A DNA stretch of 64,000 nt. Source: Promicromonospora sp042731755. GTDB taxonomy: Bacteria; Actinomycetota; Actinomycetes; Actinomycetales; Cellulomonadaceae. The stretch is taken from NCBI RefSeq assembly GCF_042731755.1, contig NZ_JBHWLR010000003.1, forward strand, positions 310,001 to 374,000, read 5' to 3'. Made by a program: the position numbers and the translations under genes. Shown in pieces: positions 24,900 through 33,752 of the stretch (the first letter of the stretch is position 1; every line of letters begins with the position of its first letter). The notes under the pieces were generated by a model. It was not told where the DNA came from, did no database searches, and saw only the letters and a program-made list of their open reading frames with translations.

Positions 24900-26228
24900 A
24901 TGCTCCCCGTCCGACTCGACCGCACCCGCGCCGAACCCCTCCCCGCCCAGCTCGCCGCCGCCGTCCGCGCCCTCGTGACCGACGGGACGCTCAGCACCGG
25001 CGACCGGCTGCCCTCCAGCCGCGCCCTGGCGACCGACCTGGGTGTGGCTCGCGCCGTCGTCGAGCAGGCGTACGACCAGCTCCTGGCCGAGGCGTGGGTC
25101 TCCACCCGGCGCGGCGCCGGCACGTTCGTGGCCTCCGGGGAGACGCTCCCGGCGCAGCCGCGGCCGAACCGGCCCGCCACGCGAGCCACCGAGTACACGC
25201 ACCTGGACGCGGGCACGCCCTGGATCGACCCACGCCAGCTCGCGGGCTGGCGCCGAGCCTGGCGCGAGGTATCCGCGACGACGCCGCCCCGCGGCTACCC
25301 CGACCCGGCCGGGCTCCCGGAGCTGCGCGAGGCCCTCGCCGAGCGCCTCGCCCGCACCCGCGGCCTGACCGTGGGACCCGACGAGATCCTGCTGACCAGC
25401 GGCTCCACGGATGCCCTCCGCCAGCTCCTGGGGGCGCTCGGCCCCGGCGACGTCCTGGTCGAGGACCCGGGCTACCGGGCCGCCGTCGAGACGATCCGTG
25501 CGGCGGGGCGCGACGTCGTCGACCATCCGGCGCTGGAGCCCGTCACCGACCTGGTCGGATGCGCCGCCGCGTACGTGACGCCCGCGCACCAGCACCCGCT
25601 GGGCCGGGTCATGCCGGCGGCGGACCGGCTCGCGCTGCTGACGGCCGCCCGCGCCGCGGGCGCCGTGGTGGTCGAGGACGACTACGACTCCGAGTTCCGG
25701 TACGACGTCGCCCCCGTGCCCGCCCTGGCGGCCCTCGACCGATCGTGCGTGGCGTACGTCGGGACGGCGTCCAAGTCGGTCAGCCCCGGCCTGCGGCTCG
25801 GGTGGCTCGTCGCGCCGCCGGCGGTCCACGAGCGACTCCTGGACCGCCGGGCGATCACCCACGACACCCCGCCCTGGCCCAACCAGCGCGCCCTGCTGAC
25901 CCTGCTGCGCGACGGCTGGGTCGACAAGGTGGTGCGCACCGCGCGCCGCGTCTATGCCGACCGGGCGCCCCGGGTCGCCGCCGCCATGGCGCCGCACGCC
26001 GAGCTCGCCGGGCCGCTTGCCGGGATGTACTCGACGTGGCTGACCAGCCCGGACGCGGCCGCCGCGGCGCGGGCGTCGGCCCGCGCCGCGGGGTTCGAGG
26101 TGCGACTCCTGGAGTCGTACTGCCGGACCGCCGACCTGACGGGCCTGGTGCTCGGCTTCGGCGGCGTGACCGATGCCGAGCTCGACCGGGCCCTGGCCGC
26201 GATCACCGCCGGCCTGCGCGGCCGCTGA
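24900..26228 (+). CDS. MocR-type GntR regulator with aminotransferase domain
   Basis: This is a 442-residue protein. The winged helix (about 10-75) reads RLPSSRALATDLGVARAVVE, then RRGAGTFVASG. The fold type I aminotransferase-like domain carries LTSGSTDALRQLLGAL, VVEDDYDSEFRYD and VAYVGTASKSVSPGLRLGW, with the PLP Lys in ASKS. This is the PdxR/GabR class, which senses PLP or a PLP adduct. No Shine-Dalgarno is evident for ATG 24900. Its likely targets are itself and the divergent oxidase. Confidence 0.9.
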   Translation: MLPVRLDRTRAEPLPAQLAAAVRALVTDGTLSTGDRLPSSRALATDLGVARAVVEQAYDQLLAEAWVSTRRGAGTFVASGETLPAQPRPNRPATRATEYTHLDAGTPWIDPRQLAGWRRAWREVSATTPPRGYPDPAGLPELREALAERLARTRGLTVGPDEILLTSGSTDALRQLLGALGPGDVLVEDPGYRAAVETIRAAGRDVVDHPALEPVTDLVGCAAAYVTPAHQHPLGRVMPAADRLALLTAARAAGAVVVEDDYDSEFRYDVAPVPALAALDRSCVAYVGTASKSVSPGLRLGWLVAPPAVHERLLDRRAITHDTPPWPNQRALLTLLRDGWVDKVVRTARRVYADRAPRVAAAMAPHAELAGPLAGMYSTWLTSPDAAAAARASARAAGFEVRLLESYCRTADLTGLVLGFGGVTDAELDRALAAITAGLRGR

Positions 26229-26261
26229 CCCGGCCCGGCCCGGCCCGGCAGAGAACCCAGC

Positions 26262-28121
26262 TCAGACCAGCGAGTCCTGCCACGCCTCGTGCAGCCGCGC
26301 GTACCGGCCGTCGCCGGCGATCAGCTCGGCGGGCGTGCCGTCCTCGACCACCCGGCCGTGCTCCATGACGAGCACCCGGTCGGCGATCGCCACCGTGGAC
26401 AGCCGGTGGGCGATGATGATCGCCGTCCGGTCGGCCAGCAGGGTCTGCAGGCCCCGCTGCACGAGCCGCTCGCCCGGCATGTCGAGCGAGGACGTCGCCT
26501 CGTCGAGCACCAGGACCGCCGGGTCCGCGAGGAACGCCCGCGCGAACGACAGGAGCTGCCGCTGCCCGGCGGAGACCCGCCCGCCGCGCTTGTTCACGTC
26601 GGTGTCGTACCCGTCGGGCATCTCCATGACGAACTCGTGCGCTCCCACCGCGCGGGCCGCGGCCTCGATCTCGGCCTGGCTCGCGCCGGGCCGGCCGAGC
26701 GAGATGTTCTCGCGCACGGACCCGCTGAACAGGTACGCCTCCTGCGTCACCATGACGACGGCGCGCCGCAGGTCGGCCGAGGCCAGGTCGCGCACGTCGA
26801 TGCCGTCGAGCCGTACCGCGCCGGTGGACGCGTCGTAGAACCGCGTCACCAGCTTCGCCACCGTCGACTTCCCGGCGCCGGTAGTGCCCACCACGGCCAC
26901 GGTCTGGCCGGCCGGGATCGTGAGGTCCAGGTCGGGCAGCACGACGGGGCCGTCGCCGTACTGGAACCGCACGTGGTCCAGCCGCAGCTCGCCGCGGGCC
27001 CGCTCGCCCGTGGTCACGAGCGGCGTCGGGCGGGCGGGCTCGACGACGGTGGGCTCCTCGGCGAGCAGGCCCGAGACCTTCTCCAGCGCCGCCGTGGCGG
27101 ACTGGAACGAGTTGTAGAACATGCCGAGCTGCTGCACGGGCTGGAAGAACCGCTTGCAGTACAGCAGCACGGCCGCGAGCACGCCCACCTCCATCGCCCC
27201 GTCCAGCACCCGCCAGCCGCCGACGGCGAGCGCCGCCACGACCGTCAGGTTGCCGATGAGGATCAGGCCCGGCTGGAACCGGCCGTTGACGCCGAAGATC
27301 TGCAGGTTGGCGTCGCGGTAGTCCTCGCCGAGCTTGCCGTAGTCCGCCTCGGTGGTGGGCTCGCGGCGGAACGCCTGCACGGCGCGCATGCCGGTCATCG
27401 TCTCGACGAACTTGACGATGAGGCGGGCGGACGCCGTCCGCTGCTCCCGGTAGTAGCGCTGCGACATCCGCTGGAACCAGCGGGTGAGCAGCCAGGCCGG
27501 GAGGAACGCGACGGCGAGCACGAGGCCGGAGCGCCAGTCGATGAGCAGCAGGCTGACGAAGGTGAAGACCATCAGCAGCAGGGAGGAGACGACGCCGGTG
27601 AGGCCGCCGTCGAGCAGCTCGCGCAGCGCCTCCAGGTCGGAGGTCTGCCGGGAGATGATGCGGCCCGAGGTGTAGGACTCGTGGAACTCGAGCGAGAGCC
27701 GCTGGGTCTGGCGGAACACGCGGCGGCGCAGGTCGAGCAGGACGGCCTGGGCGATGCGGGCCGCGGCTCGCACGTAGGCGCCGGCGGCGACGCCGCCGAG
27801 CACGGCCGCGACGAGGTACCCGGCGCCCGTCAGGACCAGGGGCGTGACCGAACCGTCCTGCAGGGCGGGCACGGCCTTGTCGATGGCCACGGCGACGAGC
27901 CACGGCCCGGCGACCTGGCCGAGCGTGGACGCGACCACGAGCACGGCGGCCCAGGCCAGGGCGCGCTTGTGGGGGCGCAGCAGGTCGCCGAGCAGCTGCA
28001 TGGAGCGGCGCCGGACGGCCTGGGACGCGTCCTTGCCGAGGCGGGTCTCGTCGTCCGCGGCGGCGTCGGTGGGCCGACGGCGGCCTGCTGTCTCAGGGGT
28101 GGTCTGCGTGGTCGCGGTCAT
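26262..28121 (-). CDS. ABC exporter half-transporter, catalytic-Glu subunit
   Basis: This is a 619-residue protein with six N-terminal membrane spans, then an ATPase: Walker A VVGTTGAGKSTVAKL, signature VSAGQRQLLSFARA (degenerate from LSGGQ) and Walker B VLVLDEATSSLD with the catalytic Glu. It overlaps the upstream half-transporter by ATGA (28118-28121). With that gene it matches the heterodimeric exporter pattern, in which one ATP site is complete and one degenerate. The substrate is unknown; multidrug or lipid export is common in the class. Confidence 0.92.
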   Translation of the reverse strand: MTATTQTTPETAGRRRPTDAAADDETRLGKDASQAVRRRSMQLLGDLLRPHKRALAWAAVLVVASTLGQVAGPWLVAVAIDKAVPALQDGSVTPLVLTGAGYLVAAVLGGVAAGAYVRAAARIAQAVLLDLRRRVFRQTQRLSLEFHESYTSGRIISRQTSDLEALRELLDGGLTGVVSSLLLMVFTFVSLLLIDWRSGLVLAVAFLPAWLLTRWFQRMSQRYYREQRTASARLIVKFVETMTGMRAVQAFRREPTTEADYGKLGEDYRDANLQIFGVNGRFQPGLILIGNLTVVAALAVGGWRVLDGAMEVGVLAAVLLYCKRFFQPVQQLGMFYNSFQSATAALEKVSGLLAEEPTVVEPARPTPLVTTGERARGELRLDHVRFQYGDGPVVLPDLDLTIPAGQTVAVVGTTGAGKSTVAKLVTRFYDASTGAVRLDGIDVRDLASADLRRAVVMVTQEAYLFSGSVRENISLGRPGASQAEIEAAARAVGAHEFVMEMPDGYDTDVNKRGGRVSAGQRQLLSFARAFLADPAVLVLDEATSSLDMPGERLVQRGLQTLLADRTAIIIAHRLSTVAIADRVLVMEHGRVVEDGTPAELIAGDGRYARLHEAWQDSLV

Positions 28122-30058
28122 GACAGCGCCTCCTGGCTCTCGGGCTCGGCGTTCCGGGACTCGGCGTTTCGGGGCTCGGCGTTCTCGCCGTCGTGCGCCT
28201 CGTAGTCCTCCTCGAGGCTCGAGATGATGTACCGGTAGTGCGGGTCGGTGGCCAGCAGGTCGTGGTGCGTGCCGACGGCGGTGATGCGCCCGCCCTGCAG
28301 CACGGCCACCCGGTCCGCCAGGGCCACCGTCGAGGGGCGGTGCGCGATGATCAGGCTGGTCGTGTCCCGCAGCACGTCCCGCAGTCGGGCGGTGACGGCC
28401 TCCTCGGTGGTCACGTCCAGGGCGGACAGCGGGTCGTCGAGCACGAGCACGCGCGGCCGGGCGGCGATGGCACGGGCCAGGGCGAGGCGCTGACGCTGCC
28501 CGCCGGACAGCGACATGCCCTCCTCGCCGATGCGGGTGCCGACGCCGTCTGGCAGGTCCAGCACGAACTGGGCCTGGGCGACGTCGAGCGCCTGCGTCAT
28601 GAGCGCCTCCCGCTCGGCCTCTGGCAGGTCGTCGGAGACGCCGAGCAGCACGTTGTCCCGGACGGAGGCGGAGAACAGGGTCGGGTCCTCGAAGGCGACG
28701 GCGACGCGCTCCCGCACCTGGGCGCGGGTCAGGTCGCGCACGTCGACGCCGTCCACCTCGACCACGCCCGCCGTCACGTCGAAGAGCCGGGGCGGGAGCA
28801 TCGCCAGGGTGGACTTGCCGGAGCCGGTGAGGCCGACCAAGGCGGTCGTGGTGCCGGGCGGCAGCTCCAGGTCGACCTGGTCGAGCACGGGCCGTTCGGC
28901 GTCGTCGTACCGGAAGGTGACGTTCCGGAAGGCGACGTGCCCGCCCCCGCTGCCCTTAGCGGCCCGGGCGGTGCCGGTTGGCAGGTCAGCGGGCCGCGTC
29001 GGGTCCGTGAGCGGGTTGATCGTCTCGATCACCTCGAAGAACCGGTCGACGGCGGTGCGCGCGTTGAGCGTCATCGACAGGGTCATGCCGAGGTCGACGA
29101 CCGGGCCGTTGATGACCGCGGTGGTGGTGAAGAACGCGACCAGGGCGCCGAGCGTCATGTCGCCCTGGGCCACCAGGTAGACGCCGACCACGAGCGCGAC
29201 GCCCTGCGTCACCTCGGGGATCACGCGCAGCGCCGTGGTCAGGCCGGCGTCGGTCGTGGCCTTGCGGATCTCGGTCTCGCGCAGCTCGGACGCCTGGTCC
29301 GTGAACGAGTCCAGGGCGTCGGGGCCGCGGCCGAACGCCTTGAGCACGCGGATGCCGTGCACGGACTCCTCGACGGTGGTGGCGAGGTCGCCCGACTGGT
29401 CCTGCGAGAGCCGCGAGATCTTCCGGTACTTGCGGGAGAACCGGAAAGCCAGGATCGTCACCGGGATCGCGCCGCACAGGAAGATGATGCCCAGCCAGCC
29501 GCCCGTGGCGACGAGCAGGCCGACGCCGACGACGATGGTCACGAAGCTGACCACGAGCTGCAGGATGCCGAAGACGAGCCAGCGGCGCAGCAGGCCGAGG
29601 TCGCCCATGATGCGGCTGAGCAGCTGCCCGCCGGGCCAGCGGTCGTGGAACGCGACCGGGAGGTCCTGCAGGTGCTTGAACAGCGCCATGCGCATCACGG
29701 CCTCGACGCGCGTGCCGGGGAACATGACGAGCGTGCGGCGCAGCAGGATCAGGCCCGCCTCGCCCACGCCGAGCAGGGCCACGAGGACGACGGACCAGAT
29801 CAGGCCCGTCCAGTCGTGCTCGCGCGCGCCCGCCGTGAGCGGACCGTCGGTGACCCACTGCAGCACGCGCGGGATGGCGAGCGCCATGAGGCTGGCGCCG
29901 AGGGAGGCGAGCAGGCCGCCGATCAGCCGCGGCATCGCGGGGCGGACGTAGGGGTACAGGCGGCGGATCGAGGCGAAGGTGCTGCGCTCGTCGCCGGGCG
30001 GACTGATGGGGTCAGAAGAAGGATCGGATCGATTCGAGCGTTGGTCTGTGGGAGGCAT
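28118..30058 (-). CDS. ABC exporter half-transporter, degenerate-site subunit
   Basis: This is a 646-residue protein. Six spans precede an ATPase with Walker A LVGLTGSGKSTLAML, a complete signature LSGGQRQRLALARA and Walker B VLVLDDPLSALD, where Asp replaces the catalytic Glu. The complementary defects of the two subunits (Asp here, VSAGQ in the partner) build one non-hydrolysing site, as in TM287/288. The C-terminal tail (NAEPRNAESRNAEPE) comes from 15-bp repeats (28141-28185). ATG 30058 has GATAAT seven bases upstream, so the message is probably leaderless. Confidence 0.92.
   Translation of the reverse strand: MPPTDQRSNRSDPSSDPISPPGDERSTFASIRRLYPYVRPAMPRLIGGLLASLGASLMALAIPRVLQWVTDGPLTAGAREHDWTGLIWSVVLVALLGVGEAGLILLRRTLVMFPGTRVEAVMRMALFKHLQDLPVAFHDRWPGGQLLSRIMGDLGLLRRWLVFGILQLVVSFVTIVVGVGLLVATGGWLGIIFLCGAIPVTILAFRFSRKYRKISRLSQDQSGDLATTVEESVHGIRVLKAFGRGPDALDSFTDQASELRETEIRKATTDAGLTTALRVIPEVTQGVALVVGVYLVAQGDMTLGALVAFFTTTAVINGPVVDLGMTLSMTLNARTAVDRFFEVIETINPLTDPTRPADLPTGTARAAKGSGGGHVAFRNVTFRYDDAERPVLDQVDLELPPGTTTALVGLTGSGKSTLAMLPPRLFDVTAGVVEVDGVDVRDLTRAQVRERVAVAFEDPTLFSASVRDNVLLGVSDDLPEAEREALMTQALDVAQAQFVLDLPDGVGTRIGEEGMSLSGGQRQRLALARAIAARPRVLVLDDPLSALDVTTEEAVTARLRDVLRDTTSLIIAHRPSTVALADRVAVLQGGRITAVGTHHDLLATDPHYRYIISSLEEDYEAHDGENAEPRNAESRNAEPESQEALS
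28141..28185 (-). repeat. 15-bp tandem array, three units in the ABC subunit tail
   Basis: The units CGGGCTCGGCGTTCC, GGGACTCGGCGTTTC and GGGGCTCGGCGTTCT (plus-strand reading) encode the NAEPR/NAESR/NAEPE tail just before the stop. Confidence 0.85.
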
Positions 30059-30166
30059 CACAACCATTATCCCGCCGGAGGCAAGTTGTTAGTTTCGGTA
30101 AGCACCTTCTTTCCCTGTGACCTGCACCACAGGCCCGCGGGCCTGGAAGTTGCGTCACCGTGCGGG

Positions 30167-30994
30167 TCAGCGCACCCGCACCGAGAGGCACGTGACGCAG
30201 CCCTCGAGCTTCTCGAACTCGGTGACCGGCGTGGTGAGCACCGTGAGCCCGCGCCCCCGCAGGAGCTGCGCGGTGGCCGGCGCGGACTCCGACAGCAGCA
30301 CGGTCGTCGGGTCCAGGACGACGACGGCGGTGCCCTCCGCCTCCGGGACGGCCAGGAACGACTCGAACGCGCCCGGGTCGTCGACCAGCGGCTCGTACCC
30401 GATCACCGTGCCGTCCGGCAGGGCGGTCACGGCCGACTTGAGGTGCAGCGCCCGGGTCACCGGTACCTCCACGACGCGCCAGCCGCGGGGCTCCAGGAGC
30501 GCGCGGAGCTGCGCCGCGCCCTCGGCGTTCGTCCGCTCGGTGCGCCCGACGTAGACGGTGCGGCCGACCTTGAGGATGTCGCCGCCCTCCAGGGTGCCCG
30601 GCTCGGCGATCTCCGCGACCTCGCGGCCGGCCGCCTCGGCCACGGGCCGCATCGAGTCGATCTCGCCGCGCCGGGACAGGGCCCCGGGCCGGGTCAGGAC
30701 CACCAGCCCACCGGCAGCGCCACCGGCAGAGCCGTCGAACACGACCACCGCGTCCTCGACGAACACGCCGTCCGGGTGGGCGTCGGCCGCGGGCAGCTCG
30801 CGCACCGCCCAGCCCAGGCCGCGGAACACGTCCACGTACCGGGCCCACTGCCGGGCGGCCAGGTCCGCGTCGACGGGGACGCGTTCGAGGTGCGTCAGCT
30901 CACCGTCGGCCAGGGCGGGCGACGGCGGGCGGACGAGCAGGGTGCGGTGCAGTTCCTCCGGGGCCGACGGGGCGGCGGGCTGTGCGGTGACCAT
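30167..30994 (-). CDS. Dimethylarginine dimethylaminohydrolase-like amidinotransferase-superfamily enzyme
   Basis: This is a 275-residue protein. HPDGVFVEDAVVVFDG, EPGTLEGGDILKVGRTVYVG, TRALHLKSAVTALPDGTVIG and a C-terminal EKLEGCVTCLSVRVR give the Asp/Glu-His-Cys set of DDAH/arginine deiminase-fold enzymes, with the nucleophilic Cys ten or so residues from the end. It probably hydrolyses methylarginine or a related guanidine. TAGCGT six bases before the ATG suggests a leaderless start. It lies downstream of the siderophore operon on the same strand but has its own promoter. Confidence 0.88.
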   Translation of the reverse strand: MVTAQPAAPSAPEELHRTLLVRPPSPALADGELTHLERVPVDADLAARQWARYVDVFRGLGWAVRELPAADAHPDGVFVEDAVVVFDGSAGGAAGGLVVLTRPGALSRRGEIDSMRPVAEAAGREVAEIAEPGTLEGGDILKVGRTVYVGRTERTNAEGAAQLRALLEPRGWRVVEVPVTRALHLKSAVTALPDGTVIGYEPLVDDPGAFESFLAVPEAEGTAVVVLDPTTVLLSESAPATAQLLRGRGLTVLTTPVTEFEKLEGCVTCLSVRVR

Positions 30995-31038
30995 CCCGCG
31001 ACGCTACCGCCCCGGGCTGGACTTCGGGTTCACGGACT

Positions 31039-31066
31039 TTATCGGTCCTGCGCTATCGGTCCAGGT
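31039..31066 (-). repeat. 14-bp duplication across the stop codon of the acylase fusion
   Basis: TTATCGGTCCTGCG (31039-31052) and CTATCGGTCCAGGT (31053-31066) share TATCGGTCC. Read on the minus strand, one copy begins at the used TAG stop and the other carries TAA 14 bases further on, so a backup stop results. Confidence 0.6.
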
Positions 31067-33716
31067 AGGCCATCCGCGCCGTCTTCGGCCCCTGGGGCGA
31101 CTCGAACGACACCACCTCACCCGCGGTGAACCCCATCGCCAGCATGCGGCGCAGCGCCTTCTCGTTGTGCGCGTCCGGCTCCCCGACCACGCGGCGCGTT
31201 CCCGCCCCCGCGAAGAGGAAGCCGCGCATCGCGGGCCCGAGCACCGACCAGGCGTCCGCGGGTGCCCCCTGCCGGGCGACCGGGCCGCGGTTGCCCAGGA
31301 AGAAGTGCAGCCCGAGGTCACCCTCCCGCACGTCGTAGGCGGTGCCGATCGGGTCGTGCTCCGGGTGGTAGGCCTGCACGAGCACCACGGGCTCGCCGTC
31401 CCACCGCACGAGGTAGGCGTGGTGGGTCTCCAGGGAGTCCACGAACGCGTACGTGTCGCGCACCTCGTCGCGCGTGTGCTCCCCCATCCCCCAGAACGCC
31501 GCGCGCGGCCGGGTGAACCACCCGTGCAGCAGGTCGGCGTCGGCGTCCGGGTCCAGCACGTGCACGGTGACGACGCCGTCCGCGCCGAAGTCGCGGCGCC
31601 ACACCTCCGCGCCGCGGGGCCCGTTCAGCAGCCGCAGGCTGGTGTCAGCGGGGCGCAGCCGGTCCCAGTCGGTGACGACGGCGGAGGTGCGGGCGTCGGC
31701 CCACGTGGCGTGCTGGTCGTCGAAGTGCGGGCTGCCCGGCCGCCCGTCGGCCCCGAACGGCACGCCCCACCGGCTGTTGGCGCGGTCCGACAGGTCCCAG
31801 ACGTACCGCGCCACCGACGCCCGGTACGCGGTGGGCGCCACCCCGGGCGCGCCACCCGTGCAGCGCACCGTCTCGTTGTTGCCCGAGACCGGGGCGGGCG
31901 TCACGCCGAGCGGCCGGCCCGGCACGGCGGGCGCGCCCAGGTCCGGCACGGGCAGCAGCGGGGCGGGGACGTGCAGGTCGCCCCAGGGCTGGTCCATGAG
32001 CGCCACCTCGGCCAGCGCCGCGCTCGCCTCCGCGGCGGCGTCGATCCGCAGGCGCCGCCCGTCCGGACCTGCGACGACGAGCCAGTCGGCCGCCAGGATC
32101 CGCGCGAGCCCGGCCCCGACCGCCGTCGGGACGTCGAAGACGCCGCCGAGCACCGGCATGAGCGCCGGGTCCTGCCCGTGCGGCTCGTGCAGCGACGCGA
32201 ACACGGGGTGCGCGGCGAGGCGGCGGGCCAGGGTGTCGCGCCAGCACATGTACAGGGCCGCGTCGGCGGAGGCGGCGTCCACGTGGGCGCCGTCGGCCAC
32301 CCAGGCGCGCAGGCGGACTGCGGCCGGGGAGGCGTCGTCCGCCAGGTGCTCGACGAGCCCGGCGGCGCCGAGGTCGCGGGTGTCGCCGTGGATCCGGGCC
32401 TGCGTGGCGGGCGACTCCGGCGCGGTGGCCGCGGCGAGGAGCTGTCGGATGCGTTCCGCGCGGTACGGCGGGTAGGACCAGCCGAGGTCGTGCGCCTCGC
32501 GGCCGGGACGCAGGTCGCGCGGGCCGGAGCCCGGGCGACCGTCCTGGTCGGCGGGCCGCTGCGTCACGGGCCGCTCGTTCGCGTCGACGGCGACCTCGGT
32601 CACCAGGGCCGGCGCCGGGAGGTCCACGTAGCCGTCCGCAGGCTTGGCGGTCGGCAGCGCCCGCTCCGGCGCGCCGGCCGGCACGTCCGGGACCTTTCCC
32701 GCCGTCAGGCTCAGCACCTCGCCGGTGCTGTCCGCGGTCAGCACCCGGTTGACGGGGTCGACCCAGCCGCCGAACGCGTCGGCGACGTCCCGGGCGGTGC
32801 GGGCGTGCAGCAGCGCGCGCCACGCGCCCACGCCGACGTCGGACAGCTCGCGGCCCGGCCAGTGCAGGCGCCAGCCCTCGGGCCGGCCGCTGTCCGAGCC
32901 GTCGGACACGACCTCGACGTGGTGCGCCAGGGCGTTGGTGATGCCCCAGGCCACGGCCGACGCCGGACGCCCGCCCGACCCCGCCGCGCCGTCCACCGCG
33001 TGCCCGAAGTGCGGCACGCCGGGCACGCCCGGGAAGGCGAGGCCGACGACGTCGTAGGGCGCGGCGGGGTCGGTGCACGCCAGCCTGACCTGCTGGTACG
33101 GGCCCGGCAGCTCCAGGGTGCGGTGCGGGTCGCCCGCGACCAGCGGGCTGCCCGACTCCGTGAACCGGCCGTGCACCGCCCACGCGTTGGACCCGGAACC
33201 GCCGTCGGCCACGAACAGGCCCAGCACCCGGTCCAGCGGCACGCCCGGGACGTGCAGGTGCCGGGCGACGTGCGCCCGCCACAGGACGCCCGGGAACCCG
33301 TTGAACAGGACGTGGCTCGCCAGGAACACGCCGATCGGCGTCCACGGCGCCCAGGGCCGGAACGGCACCCCGGCCAGCTCCGGCACGTCCCGGCCGCCCG
33401 CCAGGAGCCCGGCGCTGACGCCGTCCGCGTACGCGGCCAGCCAGTCGCGCTCCGGCTGGGCCAGGGCGTCGTGGATCGCGCGCGCCGTGGCCGCCAGCCG
33501 CTCCCGCGCTGCGAACCGGTCCCACGACTCCCCCGCCGCGCCGGCGAGCTCGCCGAACCGCTCCTCGGCGCGCATCCGGTCCGCCTCGACCTGCAGCCCG
33601 CGGTCCTGGGCGGTCACCCAACCCTGGCCGTAGGCGAGCGCCGTCTCGGTCGCGGCCCGCACGTGCGGGATGCCGAGGTCGTCACGAAACAGGTCGAAGT
33701 CCACGTTCCCTATCAT
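31053..33716 (-). CDS. Penicillin acylase-GNAT acyltransferase fusion in the siderophore operon
   Basis: This is an 887-residue protein. Residues 1 to about 690 are a penicillin-acylase-type Ntn hydrolase. GLFVADGGSGSNAWAV places the autocatalytic nucleophile at about S176, and GRPLGVTPAPVSGNNETVRC is a late family block. There is no signal peptide, unlike secreted acylases. Residues of about 715-887 form a GNAT domain of the siderophore acyltransferase type: HGWFTRPRAAFWGMGEHTRD, YHPEHDPIGTAYDVREGDLG and RRVVGEPDAHNEKALRRMLA. Separate DesG (acylase-like) and DesH (GNAT) proteins are reported in some actinobacterial desferrioxamine clusters; here they are one chain. A role in exchanging or adding the N-acyl group is inferred. 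Confidence 0.85.
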   Translation of the reverse strand: MIGNVDFDLFRDDLGIPHVRAATETALAYGQGWVTAQDRGLQVEADRMRAEERFGELAGAAGESWDRFAARERLAATARAIHDALAQPERDWLAAYADGVSAGLLAGGRDVPELAGVPFRPWAPWTPIGVFLASHVLFNGFPGVLWRAHVARHLHVPGVPLDRVLGLFVADGGSGSNAWAVHGRFTESGSPLVAGDPHRTLELPGPYQQVRLACTDPAAPYDVVGLAFPGVPGVPHFGHAVDGAAGSGGRPASAVAWGITNALAHHVEVVSDGSDSGRPEGWRLHWPGRELSDVGVGAWRALLHARTARDVADAFGGWVDPVNRVLTADSTGEVLSLTAGKVPDVPAGAPERALPTAKPADGYVDLPAPALVTEVAVDANERPVTQRPADQDGRPGSGPRDLRPGREAHDLGWSYPPYRAERIRQLLAAATAPESPATQARIHGDTRDLGAAGLVEHLADDASPAAVRLRAWVADGAHVDAASADAALYMCWRDTLARRLAAHPVFASLHEPHGQDPALMPVLGGVFDVPTAVGAGLARILAADWLVVAGPDGRRLRIDAAAEASAALAEVALMDQPWGDLHVPAPLLPVPDLGAPAVPGRPLGVTPAPVSGNNETVRCTGGAPGVAPTAYRASVARYVWDLSDRANSRWGVPFGADGRPGSPHFDDQHATWADARTSAVVTDWDRLRPADTSLRLLNGPRGAEVWRRDFGADGVVTVHVLDPDADADLLHGWFTRPRAAFWGMGEHTRDEVRDTYAFVDSLETHHAYLVRWDGEPVVLVQAYHPEHDPIGTAYDVREGDLGLHFFLGNRGPVARQGAPADAWSVLGPAMRGFLFAGAGTRRVVGEPDAHNEKALRRMLAMGFTAGEVVSFESPQGPKTARMAYLDR

Positions 33717-33724
33717 CTCTCCGG

Positions 33725-33752
33725 GTTCATCTTTCTCGGTTCATCTCTCTCG
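33725..33752 (-). repeat. 14-bp duplication across the stop codon of the DesCD-like gene
   Basis: GTTCATCTTTCTCG (33725-33738) precedes GTTCATCTCTCTCG (33739-33752). Each contains TCA, the minus-strand TGA. The upper copy (33741-33743) is the stop in use; a third partial copy adjoins the start of the acylase fusion. Confidence 0.7.
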
